Below, one piece after another: positions 36,598-46,004 of a DNA stretch of 64,000 nucleotides (position 1 is the stretch's first letter; every line of letters starts with the position of its first letter). The DNA lies in NCBI GenBank assembly GCA_003056425.1, contig PYVY01000008.1:1-64000 (forward strand), written 5' to 3'. The notes under the pieces were generated by a model. That model ran no database searches. It saw nothing but the letters and a program-made list of their open reading frames with translations, and had not been told where the DNA came from. The DNA comes from Alteromonas indica. Its GTDB lineage: Bacteria; Pseudomonadota; Gammaproteobacteria; Enterobacterales; Alteromonadaceae. Both the position numbers and the translations under genes were made by a program.

Positions 36598-39447
36598 ATG
36601 AAAAACCTTGCGAATGCTGTTCGGCTAGCGCTGGTATCCAGTGCGGCTTTTGCTTCGACGCACACAATGGCTCAGGACACACAGGCTGTTGATGCAAATG
36701 TAGAAAAAATCCAGGTAACAGGTTCACGTATTTCTCGCCAAGGCGCGATTGCTCCGTCGCCGGTTACCGTATTAAGTGGCGAATCGCTGCTAAACACCGG
36801 TGCGATGAACATCGGCGAAGTGCTAAATGAGCTGCCCGCTTTAGCCAGCACTTATTCGATGGGTAACTCAGGTCAGTACATAGGTACGGCAGGGCTTAAT
36901 ATCCTTGATTTGCGTGGTATGGGTGTAGACCGCACACTGGTATTGGTCGATGGCAAGCGCCATGTATCAAGCTCTGCGGGAAGCGCGGCGGTAGATACTA
37001 ACACTATCCCTACCAGCTGGATTGAGCGGGTAGAAATTATTACCGGTGGTGCGTCGGCAGTTTACGGCGCAGATGCGGTGACCGGTGTGGTTAACTTTGT
37101 ATTAAAGAAAAATATTGAAGGGTTTGACGCCAGCATCACCCGTGGTTATGCCAATGATAACAACTATCAAAACGAAAAATATCAGGCATCGTACGGTTTT
37201 AACTTCGATAACGACCGTGGAAACGTGGCTTTCGCGGCGGAATACAGTAGCCAGAATCGCTTAAACGCGTTAGACAACCCTTGGACGGCTACGTCGTATC
37301 GGGAAATTGCCTATGACAGCATTTTTGCGGAAGGGCGTACCGCTGATCAACTAGACTCAACCGCGTATCCAGACAATTTCTATACTGCGGATTCAGGTTT
37401 GTACGCTATCAATAATAGTGGTGTATTTGCCGGTAACAGTAAGTCGTTTAATGCCGATGGTACATTAAAAGATGTTTATACTGGCGATATCGTTGATGGC
37501 TCAGAATGTGTGAACTGCGATTATCTGAACCTGCGCCAGTTTACTGATTTACAGCCTGAATTTGACCGTACTAACCTAAATGTAAAAGGTAACTACGACT
37601 TAAATGACGATACGCTGGTCTATGCACAGGCAAAATATTCACGCACGCGTGCGCAAAGTATCGGTCAGCCTGCCTTTTTCTACGGCAACCCAATCAATAC
37701 AGTAAGCATTGATAATCCACTGCTTGATGACACTGTAACTGATTATATGACGCAGCAGGGTTTGCAGGAAATTACGATCAACCGGATGATGACTGACTTA
37801 GGCCGTCGGGTTGAAGATGACGAGCGTGAAACTACTCGGTTCGTGGTCGGTGTTGAAGGCCTGGTGGCAGATGTATGGGAATACGAAGCGTACTTAAACT
37901 ACGGTGAAACAGAACTAGAGCGCGCGAACAGCAATAACCTGGTTTATGCCAACTATGAAAATGCCTTGAATGCAAAAGCAGACCAGTTTGGTACGGCATT
38001 TTGTGCTGACCGTGAAGCGCGCCTGGCAGGTTGTGTTCCGGTTAACATTTTTGGCGAAGGTGCACCCAGCCAAGCGGCGATTGATTACATCAATACCACA
38101 TCAGTGGGTACCAGCAAAATCCAGCAATACAACGCTGCGGCAAGTGTATCTAATGCCGGTATTTATGAGTTGCCAGCGGGTTACGTTGGGTTTGCAGCCG
38201 GTGTTGAATACCGTAAAGAAAAAAGTGAAATTAACGAGCCAGAAAACGCCGGTGGGACTTTCTTTAACGCGCTGGGTGAAGATCGCGGTGAATATTCAGT
38301 AGAAGAAATCTTCTCAGAAGTTACCGTTCCGGTATTAGCCGATTTGCCTGGTATTGAGTTGCTGACTGTTGACGGTGCTATCCGTATTGCAAACTACAGC
38401 TCAATTGGTAACGCAACCAGCTGGAAGCTTGGTCTGGACTGGGAAGTAATGGAAGACTTGCGTTTACGTGCAACACGCTCTTCTGCTCTTCGTGCGCCTA
38501 ACATTGGTGAACTGTTTGGTGAAGCCAGCGAAACATATTTCCCTGTTGACGATCCGTGTAAAACAACCAATATCGCAGAGTTATCGCAAGATTCTCAAGG
38601 TCTGCGCCAGGCTAACTGCGCAGCATTAGGTGTACCTGCCGATTTCAACTCTGACTATGACGACAGTCTGGTTGACGGCCAATCAGGCGGCAACCGGAAT
38701 CTACGTGCTGAACAATCTACCTCAGAGACTATCGGGTTGATTTATCAACCTTCATGGTTCAAAGGCTTTACAGCAACGGTAGACTACTGGGAAATCGAAC
38801 TGACTGACGCTATCTCTCAGGTAGATGCACAAACGATAGTAGACCGTTGTGTCGATTCAACCTCTGGTGTGGACAATGAATATTGTGGCCTGATTAGCCG
38901 CAATGCCGCAGGCGAAATCAGCCTGATTCAAAGCTATTCCCTTAACCTGGCCGGCCAGGAAGCTTCTGGTGTAGACTTTGAGTTTGGCTATGACTTTGAT
39001 GCGTTGGAAGGCAGCTTCCGTACTAACGTTATCGCTACGTACCTGGATGAACGTAAAGAGTATCCGTTCCAGGAAAATACTGAAGAGTTTTATCAGTATG
39101 CTGGTACCGAAGGTGAAGCCACCTGGCAGGGCACTTTCTCGCTTAATTATGACCGTGGTGACTGGCAAGCAAGCTGGAAAACCCGCTATATTGATCGGGT
39201 CAGCCTATACACCAATCAGTCATTGGCGCTTAACCCTAACCCAAGCACTCTGATGGACAACCCATCTTATGCTATTACTGATGTAACCGTAGGCTATAAC
39301 TTTGCTAACGGTGTAAGCTTGTCAGTAGGGGTTGATAACCTGTTTAACCGCGCCTTGCCGCTGGGTACAACGGGTACCGGTGAGTTCGATGGTGCCTATG
39401 ACAATATCGGCCGCTTCGGCTATGTTACTGTTGCTTACAGTATGTAA
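36598..39447 (+). CDS. Large TonB-dependent receptor
   Basis: A 949-residue outer-membrane receptor. Signal peptide ends near THTMAQ; plug motifs EKIQVTGSRISRQGAIAPSP, LVLVDGKRHVSS and VEIITGGASAVYGADAVTG; barrel with long loops that include Cys pairs (SECVNCDY; CADREARLAGC) and a terminal strand YVTVAYSM. The GSRI plug signature is typical of Alteromonadales receptors for oligosaccharides, peptides or siderophores; the substrate cannot be told. The ATG at 36598 (AGGA 9 bases upstream) is chosen over the TTG two codons earlier. It is transcribed alone, with a strong terminator. Confidence 0.94.
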   Translation: MKNLANAVRLALVSSAAFASTHTMAQDTQAVDANVEKIQVTGSRISRQGAIAPSPVTVLSGESLLNTGAMNIGEVLNELPALASTYSMGNSGQYIGTAGLNILDLRGMGVDRTLVLVDGKRHVSSSAGSAAVDTNTIPTSWIERVEIITGGASAVYGADAVTGVVNFVLKKNIEGFDASITRGYANDNNYQNEKYQASYGFNFDNDRGNVAFAAEYSSQNRLNALDNPWTATSYREIAYDSIFAEGRTADQLDSTAYPDNFYTADSGLYAINNSGVFAGNSKSFNADGTLKDVYTGDIVDGSECVNCDYLNLRQFTDLQPEFDRTNLNVKGNYDLNDDTLVYAQAKYSRTRAQSIGQPAFFYGNPINTVSIDNPLLDDTVTDYMTQQGLQEITINRMMTDLGRRVEDDERETTRFVVGVEGLVADVWEYEAYLNYGETELERANSNNLVYANYENALNAKADQFGTAFCADREARLAGCVPVNIFGEGAPSQAAIDYINTTSVGTSKIQQYNAAASVSNAGIYELPAGYVGFAAGVEYRKEKSEINEPENAGGTFFNALGEDRGEYSVEEIFSEVTVPVLADLPGIELLTVDGAIRIANYSSIGNATSWKLGLDWEVMEDLRLRATRSSALRAPNIGELFGEASETYFPVDDPCKTTNIAELSQDSQGLRQANCAALGVPADFNSDYDDSLVDGQSGGNRNLRAEQSTSETIGLIYQPSWFKGFTATVDYWEIELTDAISQVDAQTIVDRCVDSTSGVDNEYCGLISRNAAGEISLIQSYSLNLAGQEASGVDFEFGYDFDALEGSFRTNVIATYLDERKEYPFQENTEEFYQYAGTEGEATWQGTFSLNYDRGDWQASWKTRYIDRVSLYTNQSLALNPNPSTLMDNPSYAITDVTVGYNFANGVSLSVGVDNLFNRALPLGTTGTGEFDGAYDNIGRFGYVTVAYSM

Positions 39448-39466
39448 ATAAAGCGTTGTAAACACC

Positions 39467-39494
39467 AAGGCCAGCTTCGAAGCTGGCCTTTTTT
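39467..39494 (+). terminator. Terminator of the large TonB receptor gene
   Basis: AAGGCCAGCTT-CG-AAGCTGGCCTT then TTTT: an 11-pair perfect stem. It is symmetric, but the AAGG flank gives no T run for the opposite strand beyond AACACC. It lies 20 bases after the stop. Confidence 0.9.
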
Positions 39495-40059
39495 ATTCAT
39501 GTGACTGATAAAACACAAGTCCACACGCTGCCACTGCTTTACTTACACCTCGAGCAGCACCAAGTGCAGTATCTATAAACTTTTTCTCATCAAAATTAGC
39601 TGGCTCGCTAAACGGGTTATTTTGTTCCACAAAAGAGCGGTTAAATACTATCGCTTCCAAACCAGCTACTGACTGTTGTGTTTCATTCCCAGGGTGGGTA
39701 ACAAACACGTCTGCCGGTTCACTGGTATTCACACCCAGCGCCGTTAGTGTCTCATCCATTAGTTTATGATGGGTGCGAAAAGCCACATAATCTCCCCGTA
39801 AATTCGCCATTGCCTTTTGATAACAGCTATACCTGCAAGGGGTATCGCAGTCAACATAGCTGGCCCGCGTGCCCAGGGTCTTTAAGGTAGAGGCTAAGCG
39901 CGACTGCGATTTATAGGTGGTTGAAGAGCTATCAACTACAATAATTCTAGCTAATGGAAACGAGGATGAGATAGCTGAAACGCGAGATAGCGCGCCCGCG
40001 TCATCTTCGTGAGTAGCAATAATAAAATCGATGTTTTGACCTTTATTTAACGTTTTCAT
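39493..40059 (-). CDS. Small glycosyltransferase-like protein
   Basis: A 188-residue protein whose N-terminus resembles a family 2 (GT-A) glycosyltransferase: NIDFIIATHEDDAGALSRVS, ARIIVVDSSSTT, then YVDCDTPCRYSCYQKAM where DCD could stand for the DxD metal motif. It is shorter than usual GT2 enzymes (about 250-330) and lacks the acceptor half and membrane helices. The ATG at 40059 has AGGA 5-6 bases upstream. No cell-surface polysaccharide genes are near. It could be a stand-alone sugar or nucleotide-sugar-binding protein or a decayed transferase. Confidence 0.6.
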   Translation of the reverse strand: MKTLNKGQNIDFIIATHEDDAGALSRVSAISSSFPLARIIVVDSSSTTYKSQSRLASTLKTLGTRASYVDCDTPCRYSCYQKAMANLRGDYVAFRTHHKLMDETLTALGVNTSEPADVFVTHPGNETQQSVAGLEAIVFNRSFVEQNNPFSEPANFDEKKFIDTALGAARGVSKAVAACGLVFYQSHE

Positions 40060-40658
40060 ATGTTTCCTGTCTTCATGCGTAATACGCTGGCATAGCAATT
40101 TATAGATAGACCGGCCGTATGATTACTCTTCCAACGCGACCTCTTGTAACCTCCGCGACACACGCGGTTACGGCTGAACTGCGCCCCGATCTGGTGGCTT
40201 GCTGCCGTGTAGTGGGGGCAGATGACCCGAACCGGGCTAACAGTGGAACCAGTATTTTGCGAACCCAGTCATAAAGCGGGATAGCGCTGAAACGGGATAA
40301 ATCATTATCGGTTCTCATTCGATACCGCACTAAAGCCTATGCAAAGACCGTGCAGACTGTGTGTAACCGCTACCTGGATAGTGGCGAAGCCCGCCGACCA
40401 ATAAGCTATTCGGCCAACTGACTGGTGACCACGGAAAAATACTAAGAATTTGTTTTTGAAGTAAGAATTTTATAGTAGCTAACAGGAGGTGGCTGCTTTA
40501 AGCCAGAAGATAAAGATACAAAAAAAGGCGAGGGGAGAAACGAGACTCAACCACAGAAAGGGTATGCCGTCACCCAGGAGGGCGCAGCTGCACTAAATCA
40601 GGGCGCGATATGAAAACTTAACAAAAGGGCCTGTAATACAGACCCTTTTACGCTCACG
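40060..40658. other. 599-base gap without a convincing gene
   Basis: A 76-codon minus-strand frame (40100-40330) has a low-complexity Arg/Ser-rich translation and no family likeness, and I do not call it. The fructokinase terminator is at the right edge. Nothing else was recognised. Confidence 0.45.
40622..40650 (-). terminator. Terminator of the sugar operon
   Basis: On the minus strand AAAAGGGTCTGT-ATT-ACAGGCCCTTTT then GTT: a stem of about 12 pairs with one mismatch. It lies 9 bases after the fructokinase stop. Confidence 0.8.
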
Positions 40659-41636
40659 TTAGCCCGCCGCAGCTACGACCGCGGGAACGTCTTCACTGTA
40701 TGGAAGCGCATCAAAAGCGCCAAAACGAGATACGGTAATCGCCCCGCAACGGGTAGCGAAGTCCAGCGTGCGGGTAACATTTTCGAAGTTACCCACCCAG
40801 TCTTTAAAGGCCGCCGCGTTGTCGATGCTTATACCTACCTGGTACAAGATACCACCAATAAAGGAATCGCCCGCCCCAGTGGTATCTACTACCTGAGTGC
40901 CAGGCACCGCAAACGTGCCATCAAATTGAGCAGTGTAATACGCGACAGGATCGCCGCCATTGGTAACTAATACTAACGAGACGCCGTCTTTCAGCCATTG
41001 TTCAATAACAGCCTGCGTATTGTTTTCACCGTAAAGTTCAATCAGTTCTTCGCGGCTGGCTTTTATAATATCCATATGGCTAGCGGCATCAGCAATTTGC
41101 TGGCTCACGCCTTCCAGGTTTTGCCAGAAACCCGGGCGATAGTTAATATCCATACACAGCAGTGCCGTGTTATTACGGGCATTATCAATCAATGCCTGGG
41201 CACTATCTGCAAGCTGCGGTGTAGAAAACGAGCCTGAGCACATATGCACAATACTTTTACTATCCAACGCAACGGCTTGAGTATCGGCTACCTGAATGTC
41301 CTTTTGTGCGGCATTTTCCACGTAAAAATCAAAGGTTCGCTCACCGTCTTCATCCAAATCGACAAAGGCTAGGGCAGTTTTGCCTTTAGACGTGCCAACA
41401 TATTGGGTATCCACTTTGTAATGCTGCAATGTTTTTAGTAAGAAGGTACCAAAGCTGTCCTCGCCTACTTTCGACACCAGCGAACTGGTGCCGCCCAGTT
41501 TGGCAACGGCTACCGCAACATTGGCAGGCGCCCCGCCAGCAAAAGGCTGAAATACCTTATTTGCCTGCCCATCAGGCGTAGACTGCTGTTTGCCCAGCAT
41601 ATCAACCAATACTTCACCTAATGAAAACACATTCAT
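40659..41636 (-). CDS. PfkB-family fructokinase
   Basis: ATP-dependent sugar kinase of 325 residues. PfkB signatures: GGAPANVAVAVAKLGG (about 33-48) and DTTGAGDSFIGGILYQ (about 255-270; catalytic Asp in GAGD). MNVFSLGEVLVDM at the start and the overall pattern fit fructokinases; 2-keto-3-deoxygluconate kinase is the main alternative. GAGGT lies 4 bases before the ATG at 41636, preferred to the GTG two codons upstream. It follows the FucP-type permease by 19 bases. Confidence 0.9.
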   Translation of the reverse strand: MNVFSLGEVLVDMLGKQQSTPDGQANKVFQPFAGGAPANVAVAVAKLGGTSSLVSKVGEDSFGTFLLKTLQHYKVDTQYVGTSKGKTALAFVDLDEDGERTFDFYVENAAQKDIQVADTQAVALDSKSIVHMCSGSFSTPQLADSAQALIDNARNNTALLCMDINYRPGFWQNLEGVSQQIADAASHMDIIKASREELIELYGENNTQAVIEQWLKDGVSLVLVTNGGDPVAYYTAQFDGTFAVPGTQVVDTTGAGDSFIGGILYQVGISIDNAAAFKDWVGNFENVTRTLDFATRCGAITVSRFGAFDALPYSEDVPAVVAAAG

Positions 41637-41655
41637 AAACACCTCAAAAATTTAA

Positions 41656-42960
41656 CTATTTTGCAAAAGCGATGGTAGACGTCACCGCAGTTTCAGCACG
41701 CTTTTTTGCATCAAAAATACTGTATGCAGTAATTAGCGCAAAACATATTGCGGGTACGACAAACGAAAAAGCAGTACTTACGGTATCAATCAGGGCAGCT
41801 TGGAACAGGGGCATAATTGCCCCGCCTAAAATAGCCATCACCAATCCGGCAGCACCAAATTTAGCATCGTCCCCCAGCCCGCCTAATGATAGGGCGTAGA
41901 TAGTAGGGAACATTAACGACAAACAACCTGAAATCATGACCAATGCAATCACACCGGTAATATTGTGGGAAGCCATCATGACAATACATAGTAGTATAGC
42001 AACTGTGCTCATTATACTAAGCAGACGTGCAGGACGCACTTTACTCATCAGCCAGGTCATAACAAACCGGGAAAGCAGGAACAAAATCATAGAATACTGT
42101 AACACCTGGCCGCCGGTAACCTCATCAGCATTTAATGCTTCCATGACGTATTGAATAGTAAACGTCCACACACAGGTTTGCGCCCCCACATTGAAAAACT
42201 GAGCCAGCACACCATAACGGTAATGCTTATTGCGAAACAAGCGACCCACGCTGGCTTTGAAGTCTACGGGGTTACCGGACGAGGTTTTTGCATCGGCAGT
42301 GGGTGAGCGGGTAAAGGCAATAGCCAACCAAATTAATACTAAAACACAAGCCATACCTACATAAGGCGTCATTACTGCCGTAAGCTCTGCACTCACGATA
42401 CTTTTTTGTTCTGCGGCGCTCATCGCCGTACGCGCGGTGGAATCGGCTTGATTCAGATTAGGCAAAATTAATGTTGCAGCCAGAAACACCCCTAAATTTG
42501 TGCCTACCGGGTTAAATGCCTGAGCCAGATTAAGCCGGCGTGTGGCAGTTTTCTCACACCCCAGCTTCATTACATACGGATTAGCTGAGGTTTCCAAAAT
42601 AGATAACCCGCCCGCTAATATGAATAATGCAGCCAGAAAGTAACCATACGTCATTGCCTGGCTGGCAGGATAAAACAGAAAAGCGCCGATGGCGGCACAC
42701 CCTAACCCTGTTAACATTCCAGTCTTAAAAGAAAAACGCTTGTTGATAAGCGCAGCTGGGATAGCCAGACAAAAATACGCCCCGTAATAAGCGAATTGCA
42801 CCAGTGCAGACTGTAACGCTGACATGTTAAATGTCTTACTAAACACCTTTACTAAAGGGTCTGTCATGTTAGCTGCCGTACCCCAGGCAGCAAAACACAA
42901 CACCAGTAGGGTAAATTGAAACAGTTTATCGCGAGGGATAAGCGATGCAGATTTTTTCAT
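41656..42960 (-). CDS. FucP-type sugar:proton symporter
   Basis: A 434-residue major facilitator with 12 helices of the FucP/GluP group: FAAWGTAANMTDPLVKVF, QFAYYGAYFCLAIPA and LETSANPYVMKLG are its conserved stretches. The family carries fucose, glucose/galactose, fructose or N-acetylglucosamine. Paired with fructokinase and a divergent ROK regulator, fructose uptake is the best inference. First gene of the operon. Confidence 0.9.
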   Translation of the reverse strand: MKKSASLIPRDKLFQFTLLVLCFAAWGTAANMTDPLVKVFSKTFNMSALQSALVQFAYYGAYFCLAIPAALINKRFSFKTGMLTGLGCAAIGAFLFYPASQAMTYGYFLAALFILAGGLSILETSANPYVMKLGCEKTATRRLNLAQAFNPVGTNLGVFLAATLILPNLNQADSTARTAMSAAEQKSIVSAELTAVMTPYVGMACVLVLIWLAIAFTRSPTADAKTSSGNPVDFKASVGRLFRNKHYRYGVLAQFFNVGAQTCVWTFTIQYVMEALNADEVTGGQVLQYSMILFLLSRFVMTWLMSKVRPARLLSIMSTVAILLCIVMMASHNITGVIALVMISGCLSLMFPTIYALSLGGLGDDAKFGAAGLVMAILGGAIMPLFQAALIDTVSTAFSFVVPAICFALITAYSIFDAKKRAETAVTSTIAFAK

Positions 42961-43167
42961 AGTTTTAACCTGTTTCGTTAATTATTGGTTAACGTAATGG
43001 GCACAGTATCAACGACTTTATTTAATAAATCAACTTCGTTTATTTATCTATTTTGCGAAGCTGAGCGGGGGCTCCCCGGCCGTCGCGGAAAAATAGTGGC
43101 GAGGCAATAACTTGCGTGCGAAGATAGCTGGCAGTTGTGTTAGAAAAAAGTGAAAGGCTGCGTAGCA
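42961..43167. promoter_or_regulatory. Divergent promoter region of the sugar locus
   Basis: A 207-base AT-rich gap between the permease (minus) and the ROK regulator (plus). It holds the near-palindrome TTTATTTAATAAATC (about 43018-43032) and a related TTTATTTATC (about 43048-43057), possible ROK operator half-sites. Promoter boxes were not assigned. Confidence 0.4.
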
Positions 43168-44352
43168 ATGTCAGCGAGCGAACCGCAATCTGTTGAAGTG
43201 AATAAAGGCCACTTGGGTATTCGTAATTTTAATGAACGACGCATTTTAACGCTTATTCGCCGGGAGCATGCCTTGCCGAAGGCGGCAATAGCGAAACAAA
43301 CTGGCCTGTCGGCACAATCAGCCACGATAATCATGAATCGCCTGGAAGCTTCGCAACTGGTACGCCGACAGGCCCCACAGCGGGGCAGAGTAGGGCAACC
43401 TATAGTACCCTTTGAGCTAAATCCTCAAGGCGCCTATGGGATTGGGCTGAAGGTTGGACGTCGTAGCTTCGATTTAACCCTGGTAGACTTCTGCGGGGCG
43501 GTGCAGGCTACCTTGAATGAACGTTTTGCCTACCCCACCGTAGATGCCTTAATGACATTTTTGAAGCGGGGGTTACCTGCCTTAACCATTGGTTTAAGTG
43601 AATCTCAGCGCCAGTGTATAGCCGGGCTGGGTGTCGCCATGCCTTTTGAAATGTGGAATTGGGTGGAAGAGGCCGGGGCCCCGGCGGCGGAACTCGAACG
43701 CTGGCAATCTTTTGACTTTTCGCGTCATATCGAGCAGTTGGTGGGACTGCCGGTGTTCTTATGTAATGACGATACCGCAGCGTGCTCGGCCGAGCTTACG
43801 TTCGGTAATCCCGCGCATTTTTCGCATTTTTTATACTTTTTCGTGGGCACGTTTGTGGGCGGCGGTATCGTGCTTAACGACCAGCTTTTTACCGGCTATC
43901 AAGGCAATGCTGGGGCGGTAGGGTCTCTCCCGCTGTTTAGTAACCGCAATACAGCAACCGGCCAGCTTATTAATCATGCATCGCTCTACTTGCTGGAACA
44001 ATCACTGCCCGAGAACAAACGAGGCACAATGTTTTTGGATACCACCTCCTGGGAGGATTTTGGCGAGCCGTTAGAGCAATGGCTGAATACCGCCAGCGAA
44101 GGGCTTGCTAAGGCGATTGTAACCTGTCAGGCGGTACTAGATGTGCAGGGCGTAGTGATTGACGGTACAGTGCCTGGTCCAGTTAAAACGCAACTTATCA
44201 ACAAAGTGTCACGCGCATTGGATAGCCTGGATTGGCGAGGTTTAAATACGTTATCGGTGGTAGGGGGTAATATCGGGGCTAAAGCGCAATCAATCGGCAG
44301 TGCCAACCTACCGTTGATGGCAAATTATTATCTGGAAACATTAAACGGGTAG
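43168..44352 (+). CDS. ROK-family transcriptional regulator
   Basis: A NagC/XylR-type repressor of 394 residues. N-terminal winged helix (about 20-70: LPKAAIAKQTGLSAQSATII) followed by RVGQPIVPFELNP and an actin-like ROK sugar-binding domain (VFLCNDDTAACSAEL, GTFVGGGIVLNDQLF). The usual ROK zinc motif CxCGxxGCxE is absent after LPLFSNRNT, so it is a zinc-less variant. The ATG at 43168 is preferred; a GTG at 43150 is possible. It is divergent from and probably represses the permease-fructokinase operon. Confidence 0.9.
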   Translation: MSASEPQSVEVNKGHLGIRNFNERRILTLIRREHALPKAAIAKQTGLSAQSATIIMNRLEASQLVRRQAPQRGRVGQPIVPFELNPQGAYGIGLKVGRRSFDLTLVDFCGAVQATLNERFAYPTVDALMTFLKRGLPALTIGLSESQRQCIAGLGVAMPFEMWNWVEEAGAPAAELERWQSFDFSRHIEQLVGLPVFLCNDDTAACSAELTFGNPAHFSHFLYFFVGTFVGGGIVLNDQLFTGYQGNAGAVGSLPLFSNRNTATGQLINHASLYLLEQSLPENKRGTMFLDTTSWEDFGEPLEQWLNTASEGLAKAIVTCQAVLDVQGVVIDGTVPGPVKTQLINKVSRALDSLDWRGLNTLSVVGGNIGAKAQSIGSANLPLMANYYLETLNG

Positions 44353-44585
44353 TCGGCTATGGATGTTAGTCGTTGCAGGAAGTTTCAATAAGCTCGTTGG
44401 TACGCCATAGCAATACCTGTTCATGAAGGCGTGAAGCGCTATTGAGGCGGCTCTCGCATGGTTATCCCAATACACAACCCCTATATAATACGTGTAAACA
44501 CCCCGAATAATCGATATCGGGTAAATCGGAATTTTCTTACGCGCGTAAAAAGTACAGCTATTGTCACTTAAAACGGAGAGAATTT

Positions 44586-44879
44586 ATGCTAGCGGTTATT
44601 GCTACTTTGCATTGCACCCCTGAAAATCAGGAGCACCTGGTGAGCGCATTAAAGACACTACAGTTTCATTCACGCCAGGAAACCGGATGCGAGCGTTATG
44701 AATTGGCGCAACGTGAGATGGAAGACAATATTGAAATAGTGGTTACGGAGTTGTGGGAATCTGAAGCTGATTTAGACGCGCACTTTGCGGCCGATCACTT
44801 TGTGAGGTTCGGATCACAAGCCGAAGGTATTGTATTACAAAGTGAAATTAAGAAATACCAGGTAGTACAAGACAGTTAA
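44586..44879 (+). CDS. Antibiotic biosynthesis monooxygenase-fold protein
   Basis: A 97-residue dimeric ferredoxin-like (ABM/YgiN-type) protein: MLAVIATLHCTPENQEHLVS, SRQETGCERYEL, ELWESEADLDAHFAADHF. Members include quinol monooxygenases and heme-degrading enzymes, while many have no known activity. GGAGAG lies 6 bases before the ATG, and a strong terminator follows. It is a single-gene unit. Confidence 0.88.
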   Translation: MLAVIATLHCTPENQEHLVSALKTLQFHSRQETGCERYELAQREMEDNIEIVVTELWESEADLDAHFAADHFVRFGSQAEGIVLQSEIKKYQVVQDS

Positions 44880-44910
44880 GCAAGATATAGATGGGAATAT
44901 ACCAGCTACA

Positions 44911-44942
44911 AAAAAGACCGACCATATGGCCGGTCTTTTTTG
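44911..44942 (+). terminator. Bidirectional terminator after the ABM gene
   Basis: AAAAAGACCG-(ACCATATGGC)-CGGTCTTTTTT. The arms pair over 10 bases, with further pairing inside the CCATATGG core, flanked by A and T runs on the two sides. It can serve the ABM gene and, less directly, the convergent PEP-CTERM gene. Confidence 0.85.
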
Positions 44943-45017
44943 TATTATAAAACTTCTATAGAGGATGCTTACCTCGGGCAATAAATAGTACGGCAACCGT
45001 AGGATTGCCGATATTTA

Positions 45018-45773
45018 TTACTTCGCTTTACGGCGAGCAGCACCAAGGCCCAACAGGCCAAGAGCTAATACTGTCAGGGTAGAAGGCTCTGGCACTTCGT
45101 AAAACTGCGCGCTGACATCACCAGTAGTAACCTGTGACCCAGATGGGTTAAAGGCATCGAAGTCGCCGTTCACGTTAAGTTCTGTTGCAAATGGACGTGG
45201 AGCTACGAAGAAATCTTCGCCATCAGAGGTAAGAGAAAAGTCTAAGAAGTCGAAGTTAAATGACGTTGTTTCAACACCATCGACTACGGTATAAGAGCCC
45301 AGATTTTTACCAAGCGTAGAAGATGAGCCTAGAAAAAAGTCATCAGCCGTGTTCAACAAATTCAATGTATTTACGCTATCAATCGTTGTATCCACATCTC
45401 TATCTAAGAAAAGTTTAAACTCTCCTTCACTACCGGTGAAATTAAAACCATCCGCTTTGGGTGTAACTGTAGCGCTTGCCGTGAAAGTGGCGTACAAAGA
45501 GTATGCTTGGTTCAGACCGCTGCCGCGAACCACTAATCCCTTATCGTAAAATAAACCAAAGGTTGCAACTGCATTAGCGGTAAAGTTTCCTGCGCCGTCA
45601 AATACCAAAGTTTCAACATAACCGCCGTTGATTTTATCTGACTCAAGAGTACCGCCGCTTGGGTATGCAGCAGATTCATCTACCGTATACTGCATGAAGT
45701 CGGCATGGCTTGAATAAGAGGCCATCAGGCCTACAGTGAGTGCTATTGATTTTATCATTGATGTGGTTTTCAT
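45018..45773 (-). CDS. PEP-CTERM exported protein
   Basis: A 251-residue secreted protein with a signal peptide (MKTTSMIKSIALTVGLMASY, then SSHA) and a C-terminal PEP-CTERM sorting tag: VPEPSTLTVLALGLLGLGAA followed by RRKAK. In exosortase systems this tag is cut and the protein is placed at the cell surface or in exopolysaccharide. The body is beta-rich. No exosortase gene is in the window. The ATG at 45773 is preferred to 45791. A nested dyad lies 68-129 bases upstream. Confidence 0.88.
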   Translation of the reverse strand: MKTTSMIKSIALTVGLMASYSSHADFMQYTVDESAAYPSGGTLESDKINGGYVETLVFDGAGNFTANAVATFGLFYDKGLVVRGSGLNQAYSLYATFTASATVTPKADGFNFTGSEGEFKLFLDRDVDTTIDSVNTLNLLNTADDFFLGSSSTLGKNLGSYTVVDGVETTSFNFDFLDFSLTSDGEDFFVAPRPFATELNVNGDFDAFNPSGSQVTTGDVSAQFYEVPEPSTLTVLALGLLGLGAARRKAK

Positions 45774-45840
45774 AAAATATTCCATTTTCAAGGTAAACGA
45801 CGCAGGTAAGCTACCTGATACTTTAAGCAGTTATGGTGCC

Positions 45841-45902
45841 ATATAGTTAAGTGCATGATTAATATAAATAAGTGTCATATTAATGGTTACCACTAACTAT
45901 AT
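45841..45902. promoter_or_regulatory. Nested AT-rich dyad upstream of the PEP-CTERM gene
   Basis: Two inverted repeats share one centre near 45871: outer ATATAGTTA (45841-45849) with TAACTATAT (45894-45902), inner ATTAATAT (45858-45865) with ATATTAAT (45877-45884). The 62-base structure lies 68 bases before the start codon. It may be a cooperative operator or overlap the promoter. Confidence 0.5.
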
Positions 45903-46004
45903 AGTGTAAAAAAACCTGACTATATTCTGACCGTTGGATCACAGTGTTGATAAATAATTTTTATCTCTGCCAAAACCAATATAGCGCTTTAGTTATAAGC
46001 ACCT

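Noticed and set aside
40100..40330. A 76-codon minus-strand frame
   Set aside because: Arg/Ser/Thr-rich translation, no RBS and no hydrophobic or domain pattern.
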